This document shows, in pieces, positions 35,601 through 43,660 of a stretch of 64,000 nt of DNA. The DNA is from F23-D06 sp963620035 (GTDB taxonomy: Bacteria; Bacteroidota; Bacteroidia; Bacteroidales; WCHB1-69): positions 7,151-71,150 of the forward strand of contig CAVEXN010000010.1 of the NCBI GenBank assembly GCA_963620035.1, written 5' to 3'. Under the pieces are notes generated by a model. That model saw nothing but the letters and a program-made list of their open reading frames with translations. It ran no database searches and was not told the DNA's origin. The stretch's first letter is position 1; each line of letters opens with the position of its first letter. The position numbers and the translations under genes are program-made.

Positions 35601-35811
35601 CATCTTCCTGACGGCCGCAGCAGCAGCCTTAGGCGTTGTCCCCATGATTATTGCACATACCTCTCTCTGGATGCCCATGGGAGTAGTCATCTGCTTCGGC
35701 ACCATATTCTCGTTCCCATTCGTGGTAACGCTGCTCCCCGTGGCCTATTGGCAAATACTGAAAGGCAGCGACAAAAAACGCAAAAACCGGCAATCTATCG
35801 TAAAAAAATGA
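32683..35811 (+). CDS. RND-family efflux pump, inner-membrane permease
   Basis: A 1042-residue proton-driven exporter of the AcrB superfamily, with two halves each of one helix, a large periplasmic loop and five more helices. Signs: the N-terminal helix IIFLIVGVLVVFGFSSLPKL, VYPGASAQEIEEQVTKPLEN in the first loop, and the helix-4 proton-relay motif VVLGLIVDDSIIVIDGYVDL near residue 405. The second half has SLIGIIVRNGIIMYEYAESL and FEAGQRRMRPIFLTAAAAAL near 965-990. The motif set suggests the Bacteroidota branch that exports drugs, bile salts or lipophilic compounds rather than heavy metals. The C-terminal tail is short and basic. Its stop overlaps the TolC-family start as ATGA. Confidence 0.93.
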   Translation: MSSNKKKSNHIQSAMRHHSIIFLIVGVLVVFGFSSLPKLNKDEFPQFTIRQGIVAAVYPGASAQEIEEQVTKPLENFLFTYPEVDKEKTYSVTENGIVYVYVELRLSVKDKDVAWSKIRHGLQLFKKTSLPAGVLETVVVDDFGNTASMLLAIEAQDRTPRELEKYAEKLCDNLRTIPSMGNLKISGKQNEEIALVIDQDKLAAYGISQRALLIELSTQGFRTVSGSIDDGAEKSMVHLSIPYQSEYELGEQIIYADPSGQVVHLRDIARIERRYAAPKNFIQHNGAPAVLVSIEMTPGNNIVAFGEEVNRMIEKTGTQIPPDIHIHKITNQPKVVQDSVMSFLRDLIISIIVVIAVMLTLFPLRTAVVSGTSLPVCTAVTLGLMYLFGIELNTVTLAALIVVLGLIVDDSIIVIDGYVDLLHEGHSRWYSAVNSTRQLFVPMSLATLAISGMFFPLTRIITGPVGDFVQLFPWTIAFALVSSIFYAIYVIPYLSARFIKNNRPEDLNRVERMQNRFFARLQDFYNKTLVKCFRHPGRVVGITVGAVAIGLLLLTRLNIVMFPKADRNCFVVEIHLAEGSNLNQTKDIADSLEHLLRQDDRVVSITSFIGTSSPRFHATYAPQMAHDNYAQFIVNTVNEKATLKLLKEYGPKYENFFPDAYLRFKQIDYQAVNNPIEVRFSGDDLNALKSCADTLKAYMNTLPTVTWVHSDADETCHNIKVELKNDEATRLGVTQGSLSIYLSSVLGGQQMTAIWEDDYKIPVTVYSLEEKDSSQYERLKNLQIPTSIPGVWVPLRQIADVGPEWKDAVICHRNSIRTVTVGADLRFGCSHPETMKKIEKYIDKEMKPTLPEGIEISYGGMSSANKTIMPEIILSVLAALLVLFVFLLYHFTNIRLVLLTISASAIAIFGACLGLTVFGLDFSITATLGLVSLIGIIVRNGIIMYEYAESLRLEHHLSAKEAGFEAGQRRMRPIFLTAAAAALGVVPMIIAHTSLWMPMGVVICFGTIFSFPFVVTLLPVAYWQILKGSDKKRKNRQSIVKK

Positions 35812-37157
35812 GACATTACAACATATTCTTCTTGCTGCTATTGATGTCCAATGCAACGGCATGCGCTTTCGGGCAGCCGCTGCCGCTCGACACCTGCCTC
35901 GACCGTGCCTTGCGAAACAATGCGGCCGTTCTGAACACCAGCCTCGACATAGCGCGCGCCAAGTCCGTGAAAAGCGATGCTATGAGCAACTATTTCCCTA
36001 AAGCCAGCGGATCCGTCATCGGCTACTATGCCCTCAATCCCCTGATTGAATATACCATTGACGACATCGGCAACGCTTACGCACGCGAGTGGCTGCACAA
36101 CTTTTATGCCGAGACCGGCTATGCCTCAGGGCTTCCGGATGCCGTCAAGCTGGCGGAACGTGGGGTTTCCGTCGGGGTGACCGCCGTACAGCCCGTCTTC
36201 ATGGGAGGCAAAATCGTCAGCGGAAACCGCCTCGCCGCCCAAGGCGTAAAGGCGGCCGAACTGCAGCATGCCCTGGCGTGCCAGCAACTTTTGCTACAGA
36301 CGGAGCAAAGTTATTGGCTTGCATACTCCCTCATAGAGAAGAAGGAGACCGTCCGGCAAGCACTCGAACTGCTGGACACGCTCTACCGCGATGTGGACAT
36401 TGCCGTGCAGTCGGGGCTCGCCACCTCCAACGACCTGCTGAAAGTAACCCTCAAGCGCAACGAACTGCTCTCCGACCGGCTGCGCCTCGACAACGGCATC
36501 GTATTGGCTATGCGGGCCTTGTGCCAGTTGTCGGGTATCCCCTACTCCGACTCGCTGACACTGTCAGACACACTGCCCGACAACCTGCCGCTGCCCGAAA
36601 CACTCTACCGCAACACAGACGAGGCGGTGCTGAACCGCAACGAGAGCCGACTGCTCGACATCAGCGTCCGGTCCGAACATCTCAAGCGCAAGATGACCAT
36701 CGCCGAAGCACTTCCGCAACTCATGGTCGGCGTGAACGCATCGGCCGGCAACCTCATATTCGACAATTTCAAATTCAACGCCGTAGGTTTCCTTTGGCTC
36801 AAAGTCCCGATTACCGACTGGTGGTCAACGGGGAGCAAAATGCGGCAGCACAGCCTCGACATACAGAAAGCCGAGAACACACGCCGCGACCTTACCGAAA
36901 AGATGTCTTTAGAGACGCAGCAAGCCTGGAACGGGCTGCAAGAAGCACTCCAACAGCTGCAGATCTCGATGGAATCGGTGGACTATACCCGCCAGAACCT
37001 GGCTTCCGTGCAGGTGAACTATGAAGCCGGCATAGTGGCGATACACGACCTGCTGGAAGCGCAGACCATGTTGCGCCAAGCCATTGACAAACGGACGGAA
37101 ACACGCATTGCCTACCGTATGCAGCAGCGCAAATATGCCGTACTGACCGGGGAATAG
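35808..37157 (+). CDS. TolC-family outer-membrane efflux channel
   Basis: A 449-residue outer-membrane factor. The ATG at 35808 overlaps the RND stop codon and gives a signal peptide (MRHYNIFFLLLLMSNATACA) ending near FGQPLPLDTCLDRA, the usual TolC-family first helix; a longer open frame upstream is inside the RND gene. The alpha-helical barrel repeats are seen in the Ala/Leu-rich parts (LACQQLLLQTEQSYWLA, NDLLKVTLKRNELL and LVGVNASAGNLIF-like strands). The C-terminus carries GIVAIHDLLEAQTMLRQAID. Together with the adaptor and permease it completes a tripartite pump. Confidence 0.9.
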   Translation: MRHYNIFFLLLLMSNATACAFGQPLPLDTCLDRALRNNAAVLNTSLDIARAKSVKSDAMSNYFPKASGSVIGYYALNPLIEYTIDDIGNAYAREWLHNFYAETGYASGLPDAVKLAERGVSVGVTAVQPVFMGGKIVSGNRLAAQGVKAAELQHALACQQLLLQTEQSYWLAYSLIEKKETVRQALELLDTLYRDVDIAVQSGLATSNDLLKVTLKRNELLSDRLRLDNGIVLAMRALCQLSGIPYSDSLTLSDTLPDNLPLPETLYRNTDEAVLNRNESRLLDISVRSEHLKRKMTIAEALPQLMVGVNASAGNLIFDNFKFNAVGFLWLKVPITDWWSTGSKMRQHSLDIQKAENTRRDLTEKMSLETQQAWNGLQEALQQLQISMESVDYTRQNLASVQVNYEAGIVAIHDLLEAQTMLRQAIDKRTETRIAYRMQQRKYAVLTGE

Positions 37158-37225
37158 TCTATTTCTTACGACCATCCTCCTGTTTTTTTTTGCGTTTTAA
37201 CATATCTTTCAGAAGATTTTTGTTT

Positions 37226-37233
37226 TATCTTTG
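37226..37233 (+). promoter_or_regulatory. Putative -7 element for the flavoprotein fusion gene
   Basis: TATCTTTG, 74 bases upstream of the start codon. It suggests the fusion gene is transcribed separately from the efflux operon. Confidence 0.6.
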
Positions 37234-37307
37234 CTCGCACTTTCATTCTTCAAAAAAAACAGGAGGAATGATGGGAAACTATTGTTACACCTTAAAACTG
37301 AACCGAC

Positions 37308-40300
37308 ATGTACAAAATCGAGCAGCATCCCATCCTCGAGGTGCACGAGTATAAAAAGCACCCTTTTTCATTCAACGGAACAACCATCGAGGCTGAAGAG
37401 AACCTCACCATAGCAGCGGCGCTGCACCGGGCAGGCTTCCGCGTACACAGCCACAGTCTCACCGGCCGGTGCCGCAGCGTAGCGTGCGGCATCGGCAAAT
37501 GCGGCGCATGCGAGATGCTCGTGGACGGTGCCGTCAAAAGAGTCTGCATCACCAAAGTAAAGGGCGTAAAGGAAGTGAAGGAGATTCCGCCTGGCTTCTT
37601 TCCCTTGACTAAACCGCACCGCCCGGCGGCGCACAAGGTTTACCGCACCGACGTGGCCATTGTCGGAGCAGGACCGGCCGGACTGTCGGCACGCGAGGAA
37701 CTCAACCGCCACGGCATCGACAATCTGGTCATCGACAGCAACAGCCAAATCGGCGGGCAATTCCTGATGCAGACCCACCGGTTCTTCTTCTTTGAAAAAG
37801 AACAACACTTCGGCGGAATGCGCGGCTTTGAAATCTGCCGCGACCTGGCCGGCGGCGACGAGAGCGGCATATTGCTCAATTCTACCGTCTGGGACATTCT
37901 GGACGGGAACCGTCTTGCCGTCAAGAACACCGAGAACGGCGAAATTTTCTTTGTGGATGCCCGTTTCTTGATTGTAGCTGCCGGCGCCGTGCCGTTCACA
38001 CCCGCTTTCGAGAACGATGACCTGCCCGGCGTCTATACCGCCGCTGTCATCCAGAAAATGATGAACCGGGAGTTCACCCTGTTGGGAAAGAGCGTGCTCA
38101 CCGTCGGGGCGGGCAACATCGGATACCTTACCTCATACCAACTGAAACAAGCCGGCGCCGACGTGAAGGCCATACTGGAAGCCATGCCATCAGAGGGCGG
38201 CTTCCCCGTGCAAGCCAACCGCGTGCGTCGGCTCGGCATTCCCATTCTAACATCCCACATCCTGCTCAAGGCCGTCCCTAACGCCGACGGCACCGCTGTC
38301 ACAGGCGCTGTCGTGGCCAAATGCGACCATTTCAAGCCTGTCCCCGGGACAGAACAACTCATTGAGGGCATTGACGCCATCAACATCTGCACTGGACTGA
38401 TGCCTGACAACCAGTTGCTTGAAAAAGGGCGGGCAACTTTCGGGAACCACTGCTTCGGGGCGGGCGATGCTTTACGGATCGGCGAAGGCACCTCGGCGGT
38501 GCTGCGCGGACGGCAAGCCGCCCTTGACGTGATGCAGGCCATGGGGCGGAATATACCATACGAAGCGTATCTCGACATTTCCAAAGCCTACATCGAATCA
38601 CAGCAGCGACCGGTGCGCCGCCTCGACCAGCCGCATTTGCCGAATGCCGAAAGAATGGAGGCTCGGGGGTTCGTCAGCATCGATTGTCTGTACGGCTTCG
38701 CCTGCAACCCCTGTTCCTTTGCCTGTCCGCAGCACGCCATCACCAAATCGGACGCCGCTGCCTCCCCGGAAATAGACTTCACGAGATGTGTCGGGTGCAT
38801 GGAGTGCATCTCCCGCTGCCCCGGACTTGCCATCTTCGGCTACGACATCCGCAAAGACCGCCTCTTCCTGCCCGTAGAATATGCCGTCAACGAAAACGAT
38901 GAGGTTTTCCTCGTGGACAACAACGGCGCAGTCCTGGGCGAAGGCATCATCGAGAGAATAATGATCAAAGCGGGCAAGACCAACGTTTGCCGCATAAAAT
39001 CAATTGACCTGCACCACACTGATATTCTGGTCGTCAAAGGGTTCATTGTAAAAGAAGAATACCCCGTGCCGTTGACTGTCGGGCCATTGGACACGCATCA
39101 GGAGGATGTCACATTTCTGTGCCACTGTGAAGACGTGGACGGCAAAGCCTTACTCGAGGCCGTCAGCGGGCGCACCTGCATTTCCATTGACGAGTTGAAG
39201 CACACTGCCCGTATCGGTATGGGGGCCTGCCGCGGCAAACGCTGCATACCACGCGCCAAGCAGTTTCTGAACGCCCGCGGCGTAACGGTGGTTGACACTA
39301 CGGCACAGCGCGCCCCGATGTCGAATCCGCTCACATTGAGCGACGTCCTCCCCGGAAACGCCCCCTGCAAAGTCATACTTGCCACCAAACGCACCATACG
39401 GCACAAAAAAGTCAAGGCATTCATCGCCGGCGGCGGCATGGCAGGTTCCTCACTCTTCCGCTATATGGCCGAAGCCGGCTTCAACCCCGTGCTGGCCAAC
39501 AACGAAAGAGGCAGCACCTGGCGTTGCATCGCCGGCGGAAGACCCGCCTTCAGCCACCCCGCCATCGCCGACATTGCCAAACACAACCTCGAGATCTTCA
39601 AGGAACTGCAGTCGCTAGCCGACATCGACTTCAAACCCATGCGCTATGTCACCTTTGCCCACGACGAGGCCACCTATATCAATCTGGAACGCTCTTCACA
39701 GTGGTCGGATGCCCGGATGATTGAAAAGAAAGATTTCCGAAAAGAGGTCTCCGAACACCTCAACCCCAACCTTGACCTCTATTCGCATGCGTCAATCTCG
39801 CAGAACTGCTGGCAGGCCACCCCTGGAAAGGTCCTTAAACTGCTCCGCGACATTGCAGTGGCACAAGGCGGCATCCTGCTCGAGAACGCAGAAGTACTTG
39901 ACGTGGAGAAATGCGGCGCCGGATACCGCATCCTGGTGGCCGCCCCCAACGGAGAATACATTGAATATGTGACCGAACTTTTCGTAAATGCCCTGGGAGC
40001 AGCAGCGGGCGAGTTTGCCTCAAGGCTGGGCATCGAAACCGGACTCTACCCCGTCAAGCATCAGGCCTTCATCACACGGCGCATGCCGCTGATCGGCAAA
40101 GACGGCGACAGTCTCGACATGCTCATCGACCGCCGACATCACCGCGGCTTTTCGGCCGTGTATGGGCAGCAGATGAAAGAGACGGGGCAGATCATCGGCT
40201 GCGCCTCTCCTGCCCACGACCCGCAAGAGGCCGGCAAATGCCTGCAAACAAACACGCAAGACTTTCTAAATATAGTATCGGAAGTGTTCTGCGAATGGAT

Positions 40301-40535
40301 CCCTGCACTGAAAGACATCGGATTGCAGGCCGTTTGGGCGGGGTATTATACCGAACCCCGCTATATTGCAGACCCTGAACTTGGACTGCTTGCCGGACTG
40401 CGCGGTCACGGCTTCATGCTCGGACAATACTTGGCAAAACTGTACCTCGACGCACTGCTTGGCAAGCCTGTACCCGATTACTTCAAGCAGCTTTCGCTGA
40501 CCGGTAAAGGTCTCGACGAGTCGGCGTTCAAATAA
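37308..40535 (+). CDS. Multidomain iron-sulfur flavoprotein: HcnA-HcnB-ferredoxin-BFD-HcnC-like fusion
   Basis: A 1075-residue single chain that combines what is usually a three-subunit amine/amino-acid dehydrogenase. (1) 2Fe-2S ferredoxin, residues 1-95, ligands likely C60, C65, C68, C80 in ACGIGKCGACEMLVDG and RVCITK; C55 is extra. (2) FAD/NAD disulfide-reductase-type domain, about 113-440, with FAD loop VAIVGAGPAGLSA and NAD loop LTVGAGNIGYL. (3) Two-cluster 4Fe-4S segment, about 455-515: C460, C466, C469, C473 and C494, C497, C500, C504. (4) BFD-like 2Fe-2S domain, about 600-660: C605, C607, C641, C646. (5) D-amino-acid/glycine-oxidase-like FAD domain, about 702-1060, starting AFIAGGGMAGSS. 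Modules 1, 2+4 and 5 match HcnA, HcnB and HcnC of hydrogen cyanide synthase, and equally the subunits of hydroxyproline and sarcosine/proline dehydrogenases. Module 3 is an addition. No signal peptide. The substrate is unknown; an imino or N-methyl amino acid is most likely. Confidence 0.85.
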   Translation: MYKIEQHPILEVHEYKKHPFSFNGTTIEAEENLTIAAALHRAGFRVHSHSLTGRCRSVACGIGKCGACEMLVDGAVKRVCITKVKGVKEVKEIPPGFFPLTKPHRPAAHKVYRTDVAIVGAGPAGLSAREELNRHGIDNLVIDSNSQIGGQFLMQTHRFFFFEKEQHFGGMRGFEICRDLAGGDESGILLNSTVWDILDGNRLAVKNTENGEIFFVDARFLIVAAGAVPFTPAFENDDLPGVYTAAVIQKMMNREFTLLGKSVLTVGAGNIGYLTSYQLKQAGADVKAILEAMPSEGGFPVQANRVRRLGIPILTSHILLKAVPNADGTAVTGAVVAKCDHFKPVPGTEQLIEGIDAINICTGLMPDNQLLEKGRATFGNHCFGAGDALRIGEGTSAVLRGRQAALDVMQAMGRNIPYEAYLDISKAYIESQQRPVRRLDQPHLPNAERMEARGFVSIDCLYGFACNPCSFACPQHAITKSDAAASPEIDFTRCVGCMECISRCPGLAIFGYDIRKDRLFLPVEYAVNENDEVFLVDNNGAVLGEGIIERIMIKAGKTNVCRIKSIDLHHTDILVVKGFIVKEEYPVPLTVGPLDTHQEDVTFLCHCEDVDGKALLEAVSGRTCISIDELKHTARIGMGACRGKRCIPRAKQFLNARGVTVVDTTAQRAPMSNPLTLSDVLPGNAPCKVILATKRTIRHKKVKAFIAGGGMAGSSLFRYMAEAGFNPVLANNERGSTWRCIAGGRPAFSHPAIADIAKHNLEIFKELQSLADIDFKPMRYVTFAHDEATYINLERSSQWSDARMIEKKDFRKEVSEHLNPNLDLYSHASISQNCWQATPGKVLKLLRDIAVAQGGILLENAEVLDVEKCGAGYRILVAAPNGEYIEYVTELFVNALGAAAGEFASRLGIETGLYPVKHQAFITRRMPLIGKDGDSLDMLIDRRHHRGFSAVYGQQMKETGQIIGCASPAHDPQEAGKCLQTNTQDFLNIVSEVFCEWIPALKDIGLQAVWAGYYTEPRYIADPELGLLAGLRGHGFMLGQYLAKLYLDALLGKPVPDYFKQLSLTGKGLDESAFK

Positions 40536-40566
40536 AAAAAAACAGGGCTTAGCCCTGTTTTTTTTC
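40534..40566. terminator. Bidirectional terminator between fusion gene and T9SS gene
   Basis: CAGGGC-TTA-GCCCTG flanked by an A-run (left) and T-run (right) gives a terminator on both strands, suiting the two convergent genes. Confidence 0.9.
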
Positions 40567-40573
40567 AATATCC

Positions 40574-41716
40574 TCATTCCACCACGACTTTGCTGACAGC
40601 CGATGCGCTGCCCTTGCCGGCTTTGAGCAGATAAACCCCTTTAGGGAGAGCAGATACATCGATGTGGTGACTGCCATCAGTTGCGGCCTTATAGACCCTG
40701 CGGCCCGTCAAGTCGAACATTTCGAGCGTGCTTGCGCCGGGCGACACCACCGTGACGGCATTGCGGGCGGGCACGGGATAGACAGAAAGGTGCGGCTCGG
40801 CAGACGTTTCAGCAAGTCCGGTACCGGCGGCGGAATACTCGAAAAGGTAGTTGCAGAAATGCTGAAGCACACCGGCATCGTCAAGCGTCCAGAATGTGTC
40901 AACTGCCACGGCATGGTAGGTGTTGTTGAACACCGGCCACTCCTCCTCGGGGTTCGCATGGGGATACACCTGCGACTGCGGCAGAGATTCGTCATATTGA
41001 AACATGTGCTTGGAGGTCACGATGTTGCCCAACCGCGAAATCTGGCCGGTAACATTGTTGAAGGCATCCCGGTAATAAATCGTATTGTCGGCTTCCTGCA
41101 TCTCGTCAGTGTCGGCGTTGCGATACCAGTTCACCTTCTCAACAAGGTAGCCGGCGGCATTGTAGGTATATTCGATTCGCCACGACTCGTTGTAGCCGCC
41201 GTTGAAATCGCTTTCATAGCCTATTTCGAGCGTAACGTTGTTGTTGGCGTCAAATTCGCGGTCGCACTTCTGGTAAATGCCGAACGAGCCGAAGTCAAGT
41301 TCCCAATGGTTCTGGTTGCCGTTGGCATCGTATGAATAGTAGTAAGTGCCGCCGAGTGTGAACGAGCCGCCGAAGTTGTTGTAGTTCTGTCGGGTAAGTC
41401 GCTGTCCGAGTTCATTGTAGGTATAATCGCAGTAATTGGCATAGAGCCAGGAGCCGTCGGTCATCTGCTGGTAAGCCGAGAGACGCATCACGTTGCCGGC
41501 GGCGTCATAGTGCAGGCTGTCGCGAACTGTGAGCCCGCCGCCCGTATTGTTTTGCGAAAAAGTAGAGACGAGCCGACCGGCTTCATCGTAGGAGAAGTCC
41601 TTGGTCTCATAAAGGTCGTGAGAATAGGCTCTTGTCAAGCGGTGCGTGTAAGGTCCTTGGGCAAAAGCGGCGCACGCCAAAGTCAATGCAACAATCGTAA
41701 CGGTAATTCTTTTCAT
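40574..41716 (-). CDS. Secreted protein with YD-like repeats and a type IX secretion C-terminal domain
   Basis: A 380-residue exported protein. The signal peptide MKRITVTIVALTLACAAFAQ is followed by about 250 residues of degenerate repeats of the kind xxxYDxxGxxx (FSYDEAGRLVSTF, HYDAAGNVMRL, YTYNELGQRLTR, YSYDANGNQNHWE, REFDANNNVTLEI, EYTYNAAGYLVEK), recalling the RHS/YD beta-cage repeats. The last 75 residues are a type A T9SS sorting domain: LSVYPVPARNAVTVV, LEMFDLTGRRVYKA and LPKGVYLLKAGKGSA. So it crosses the outer membrane by the type IX system and ends anchored to the surface or released. Its molecular function is not clear. The -7 box is at 41757-41764. Convergent with the flavoprotein fusion. 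Confidence 0.85.
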   Translation of the reverse strand: MKRITVTIVALTLACAAFAQGPYTHRLTRAYSHDLYETKDFSYDEAGRLVSTFSQNNTGGGLTVRDSLHYDAAGNVMRLSAYQQMTDGSWLYANYCDYTYNELGQRLTRQNYNNFGGSFTLGGTYYYSYDANGNQNHWELDFGSFGIYQKCDREFDANNNVTLEIGYESDFNGGYNESWRIEYTYNAAGYLVEKVNWYRNADTDEMQEADNTIYYRDAFNNVTGQISRLGNIVTSKHMFQYDESLPQSQVYPHANPEEEWPVFNNTYHAVAVDTFWTLDDAGVLQHFCNYLFEYSAAGTGLAETSAEPHLSVYPVPARNAVTVVSPGASTLEMFDLTGRRVYKAATDGSHHIDVSALPKGVYLLKAGKGSASAVSKVVVE

Positions 41717-41756
41717 AATGATTGGTTTTTATTTGAAAATGTGTTAAAAGAAACTG

Positions 41757-41764
41757 CAAATGTA
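41757..41764 (-). promoter_or_regulatory. Putative -7 element for the T9SS protein gene
   Basis: TACATTTG on the minus strand with a leader of about 34 bases. Confidence 0.55.
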
Positions 41765-41884
41765 CGTTTTTTTTGTCTTTGGTTTTATTGTTTTTGCTGT
41801 TTTCCTAATGTACTCAAATGTCTGTTTCGTGCGGTAGCCGTGCCGGTTTCGTGAAGAGCAAAGGCTTCAAGAGCACATTTTTTG

Positions 41885-41892
41885 TATCTTTG
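41885..41892 (+). promoter_or_regulatory. Putative -7 element for iorA and the genes after it
   Basis: TATCTTTG, about 97 bases upstream of the iorA start codon. No other consensus box was noticed between here and tamL. Confidence 0.6.
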
Positions 41893-41988
41893 CCAACTTC
41901 TTGGAAATGCCATTCCAGACAAAAAGGACGTAGTAAAAACAAAAACGCAACATATACTTAATCAATATATTAAAATAAAAAAAATATT

Positions 41989-43611
41989 ATGTCTAAAACG
42001 CTTTTCTTAGGAGATGAGGCTGTTGCACAGGCCGCATTGGATGCTGGATTATCCGGCGTGTATGCCTATCCCGGAACCCCATCTACCGAAATCACAGAAT
42101 TCATCCAAAACTCAAAGCAGGGCCGTGCAGGCGAAGTGCACAGCATCTGGGCAGGGAACGAAAAGACCGCAATGGAGTCCGCTATCGGCATGTCATACGC
42201 CGGCAAGCGTTCCATGGTCTGTATGAAGCATGTAGGTCTCAACGTGGCAGCCGACCCGTTCATGAACTCCTCCATCACGGGAGCCAACGGCGGCATGGTT
42301 GTCGTGGTTGCCGACGACCCTTCGATGCACTCCTCGCAGGACGAGCAGGATTCGCGTTACTATGCCAAGTTCGCGCTCATTCCATCATTCGAGCCCTCAA
42401 ACCAGCAAGAGGCCTACGACATCACGTATGCTGCATTCGACTATTCGGAGAAATACCACACGCCCGTGCTGATCCGTCTCACCACACGTCTGTCGCACTC
42501 CCGTGCCGGAGTCGAGCGCAAAGCTGAACGTGCCCAAAACGCCCTTCACATTGAAGAGAACCCGAAACAGTACATCCTTCTGCCGGCCAACGCACGTGTG
42601 CATTACCGCAACCTGCTGGCAAAACAGGCCTCTTTTGAAGAAGATTCCTGCAATTCGCCGTTCAATGCCTACATCGACGGCACTGACAAGTCGTTGGGTA
42701 TCATCGCCTCGGGCATCGGCTACAATTATGTAATGGAGAACTTCAACGGACAGCCCTGCCCTTATCCGGTGCTCAAGATTTCACAATACCCGCTGCCTTC
42801 CAGACTCATCGCCCGCATGGTTGACGAGTGCGAGAAAGTGCTGGTGGTAGAAGAGGGTTATCCTTTCATCGAAGAGCAAGTCCGCGGCGTGCTGAACCGC
42901 ACGGGCTGCATCCTGGGACGCATGAGCGGCGAGCTTCCGCGCGACGGCGAACTCAACCCTAACCTTGTGGCCAAGGCCTTGGGGCTGCCCGACAGTTACG
43001 GCATGCCCGTGCCGGAACTTGTCGTTCCACGTCCGCCGGCACTCTGCAACGGCTGCCCTCACATCGATTCCTATCTGGCAATCAACGCCGCCATGGAGAA
43101 ATACGGCAAAGGAAAAGTGTTCGCAGACATCGGCTGCTACACGCTCGGCGCGCTCCCTCCTTACAGTGCCATCTACACGACCGTTGACATGGGTGCTTCC
43201 ATCACCATGGCCAAAGGCGCCGCCGATGCCGGCCTCCGTCCTGTGCTGGCTGTCATCGGAGACTCCACATTCACGCACAGCGGTATGACCTCCCTGCTCG
43301 ACTGCATCTACGAGAACACGCCGGTAACCGTCATGATTCTCGACAACAGCACCACGGGCATGACCGGCGGACAGGACTCGCACGCATTAGGAGTGCTGGG
43401 CGAAATCTGCAAAGGCCTCGGAGTCAAGGAAGAACACATACACCGCATCAAGCCGATGAAACAGTACCACGAGGAGAACGTGAAACTCATCGAGCAGGAA
43501 TTGGAGTATGAAGGCGTATCCGTCATCATCCCGACACGCGAATGTATCCAGACCTTGAACCGCCGCATGAAAAAACAGCAGGCCGCCAAGGCTTCGGAAT
43601 CGAAAAAATAA
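41989..43611 (+). CDS. iorA: Indolepyruvate:ferredoxin oxidoreductase, alpha subunit
   Basis: With IorB it oxidises aryl-pyruvates (from Trp, Phe, Tyr) to aryl-acetyl-CoA, reducing ferredoxin. The 540-residue product has the pyrimidine-binding domain first (ALDAGLSGVYAYPGTPSTEI, WAGNEKTAMESAIGMSYAGK), a middle transketolase-C-like domain, and the TPP pyrophosphate-binding domain near 350-500 (RPPALCNGCPHIDSYLAIN, IGDSTFTHSGMTSLLDCIY, LDNSTTGMTGGQDS). It ends shortly after SVIIPTRECIQTLNRRMKKQ. Archaeal IorA continues with a C-terminal 2[4Fe-4S] ferredoxin domain, which is missing here; Bacteroidota members may normally be this short. Electrons then need another carrier. Confidence 0.93.
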   Translation: MSKTLFLGDEAVAQAALDAGLSGVYAYPGTPSTEITEFIQNSKQGRAGEVHSIWAGNEKTAMESAIGMSYAGKRSMVCMKHVGLNVAADPFMNSSITGANGGMVVVVADDPSMHSSQDEQDSRYYAKFALIPSFEPSNQQEAYDITYAAFDYSEKYHTPVLIRLTTRLSHSRAGVERKAERAQNALHIEENPKQYILLPANARVHYRNLLAKQASFEEDSCNSPFNAYIDGTDKSLGIIASGIGYNYVMENFNGQPCPYPVLKISQYPLPSRLIARMVDECEKVLVVEEGYPFIEEQVRGVLNRTGCILGRMSGELPRDGELNPNLVAKALGLPDSYGMPVPELVVPRPPALCNGCPHIDSYLAINAAMEKYGKGKVFADIGCYTLGALPPYSAIYTTVDMGASITMAKGAADAGLRPVLAVIGDSTFTHSGMTSLLDCIYENTPVTVMILDNSTTGMTGGQDSHALGVLGEICKGLGVKEEHIHRIKPMKQYHEENVKLIEQELEYEGVSVIIPTRECIQTLNRRMKKQQAAKASESKK

Positions 43612-43660
43612 TCCCGGGAAAGCGAACACAATTACCAAATATCAATACAGCATAAAAAAA

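Noticed and set aside
36089..37024. 311-codon plus-strand frame inside the TolC-family gene
   Set aside because: Alternative frame of a well-supported gene; composition is Arg/Gln/Ala-rich as expected for a shadow.
37308..40535. The 1075-residue fusion as a sequencing or assembly artefact
   Set aside because: The frame is open throughout, the linkers between modules are normal coding sequence, and one promoter and one terminator enclose it.
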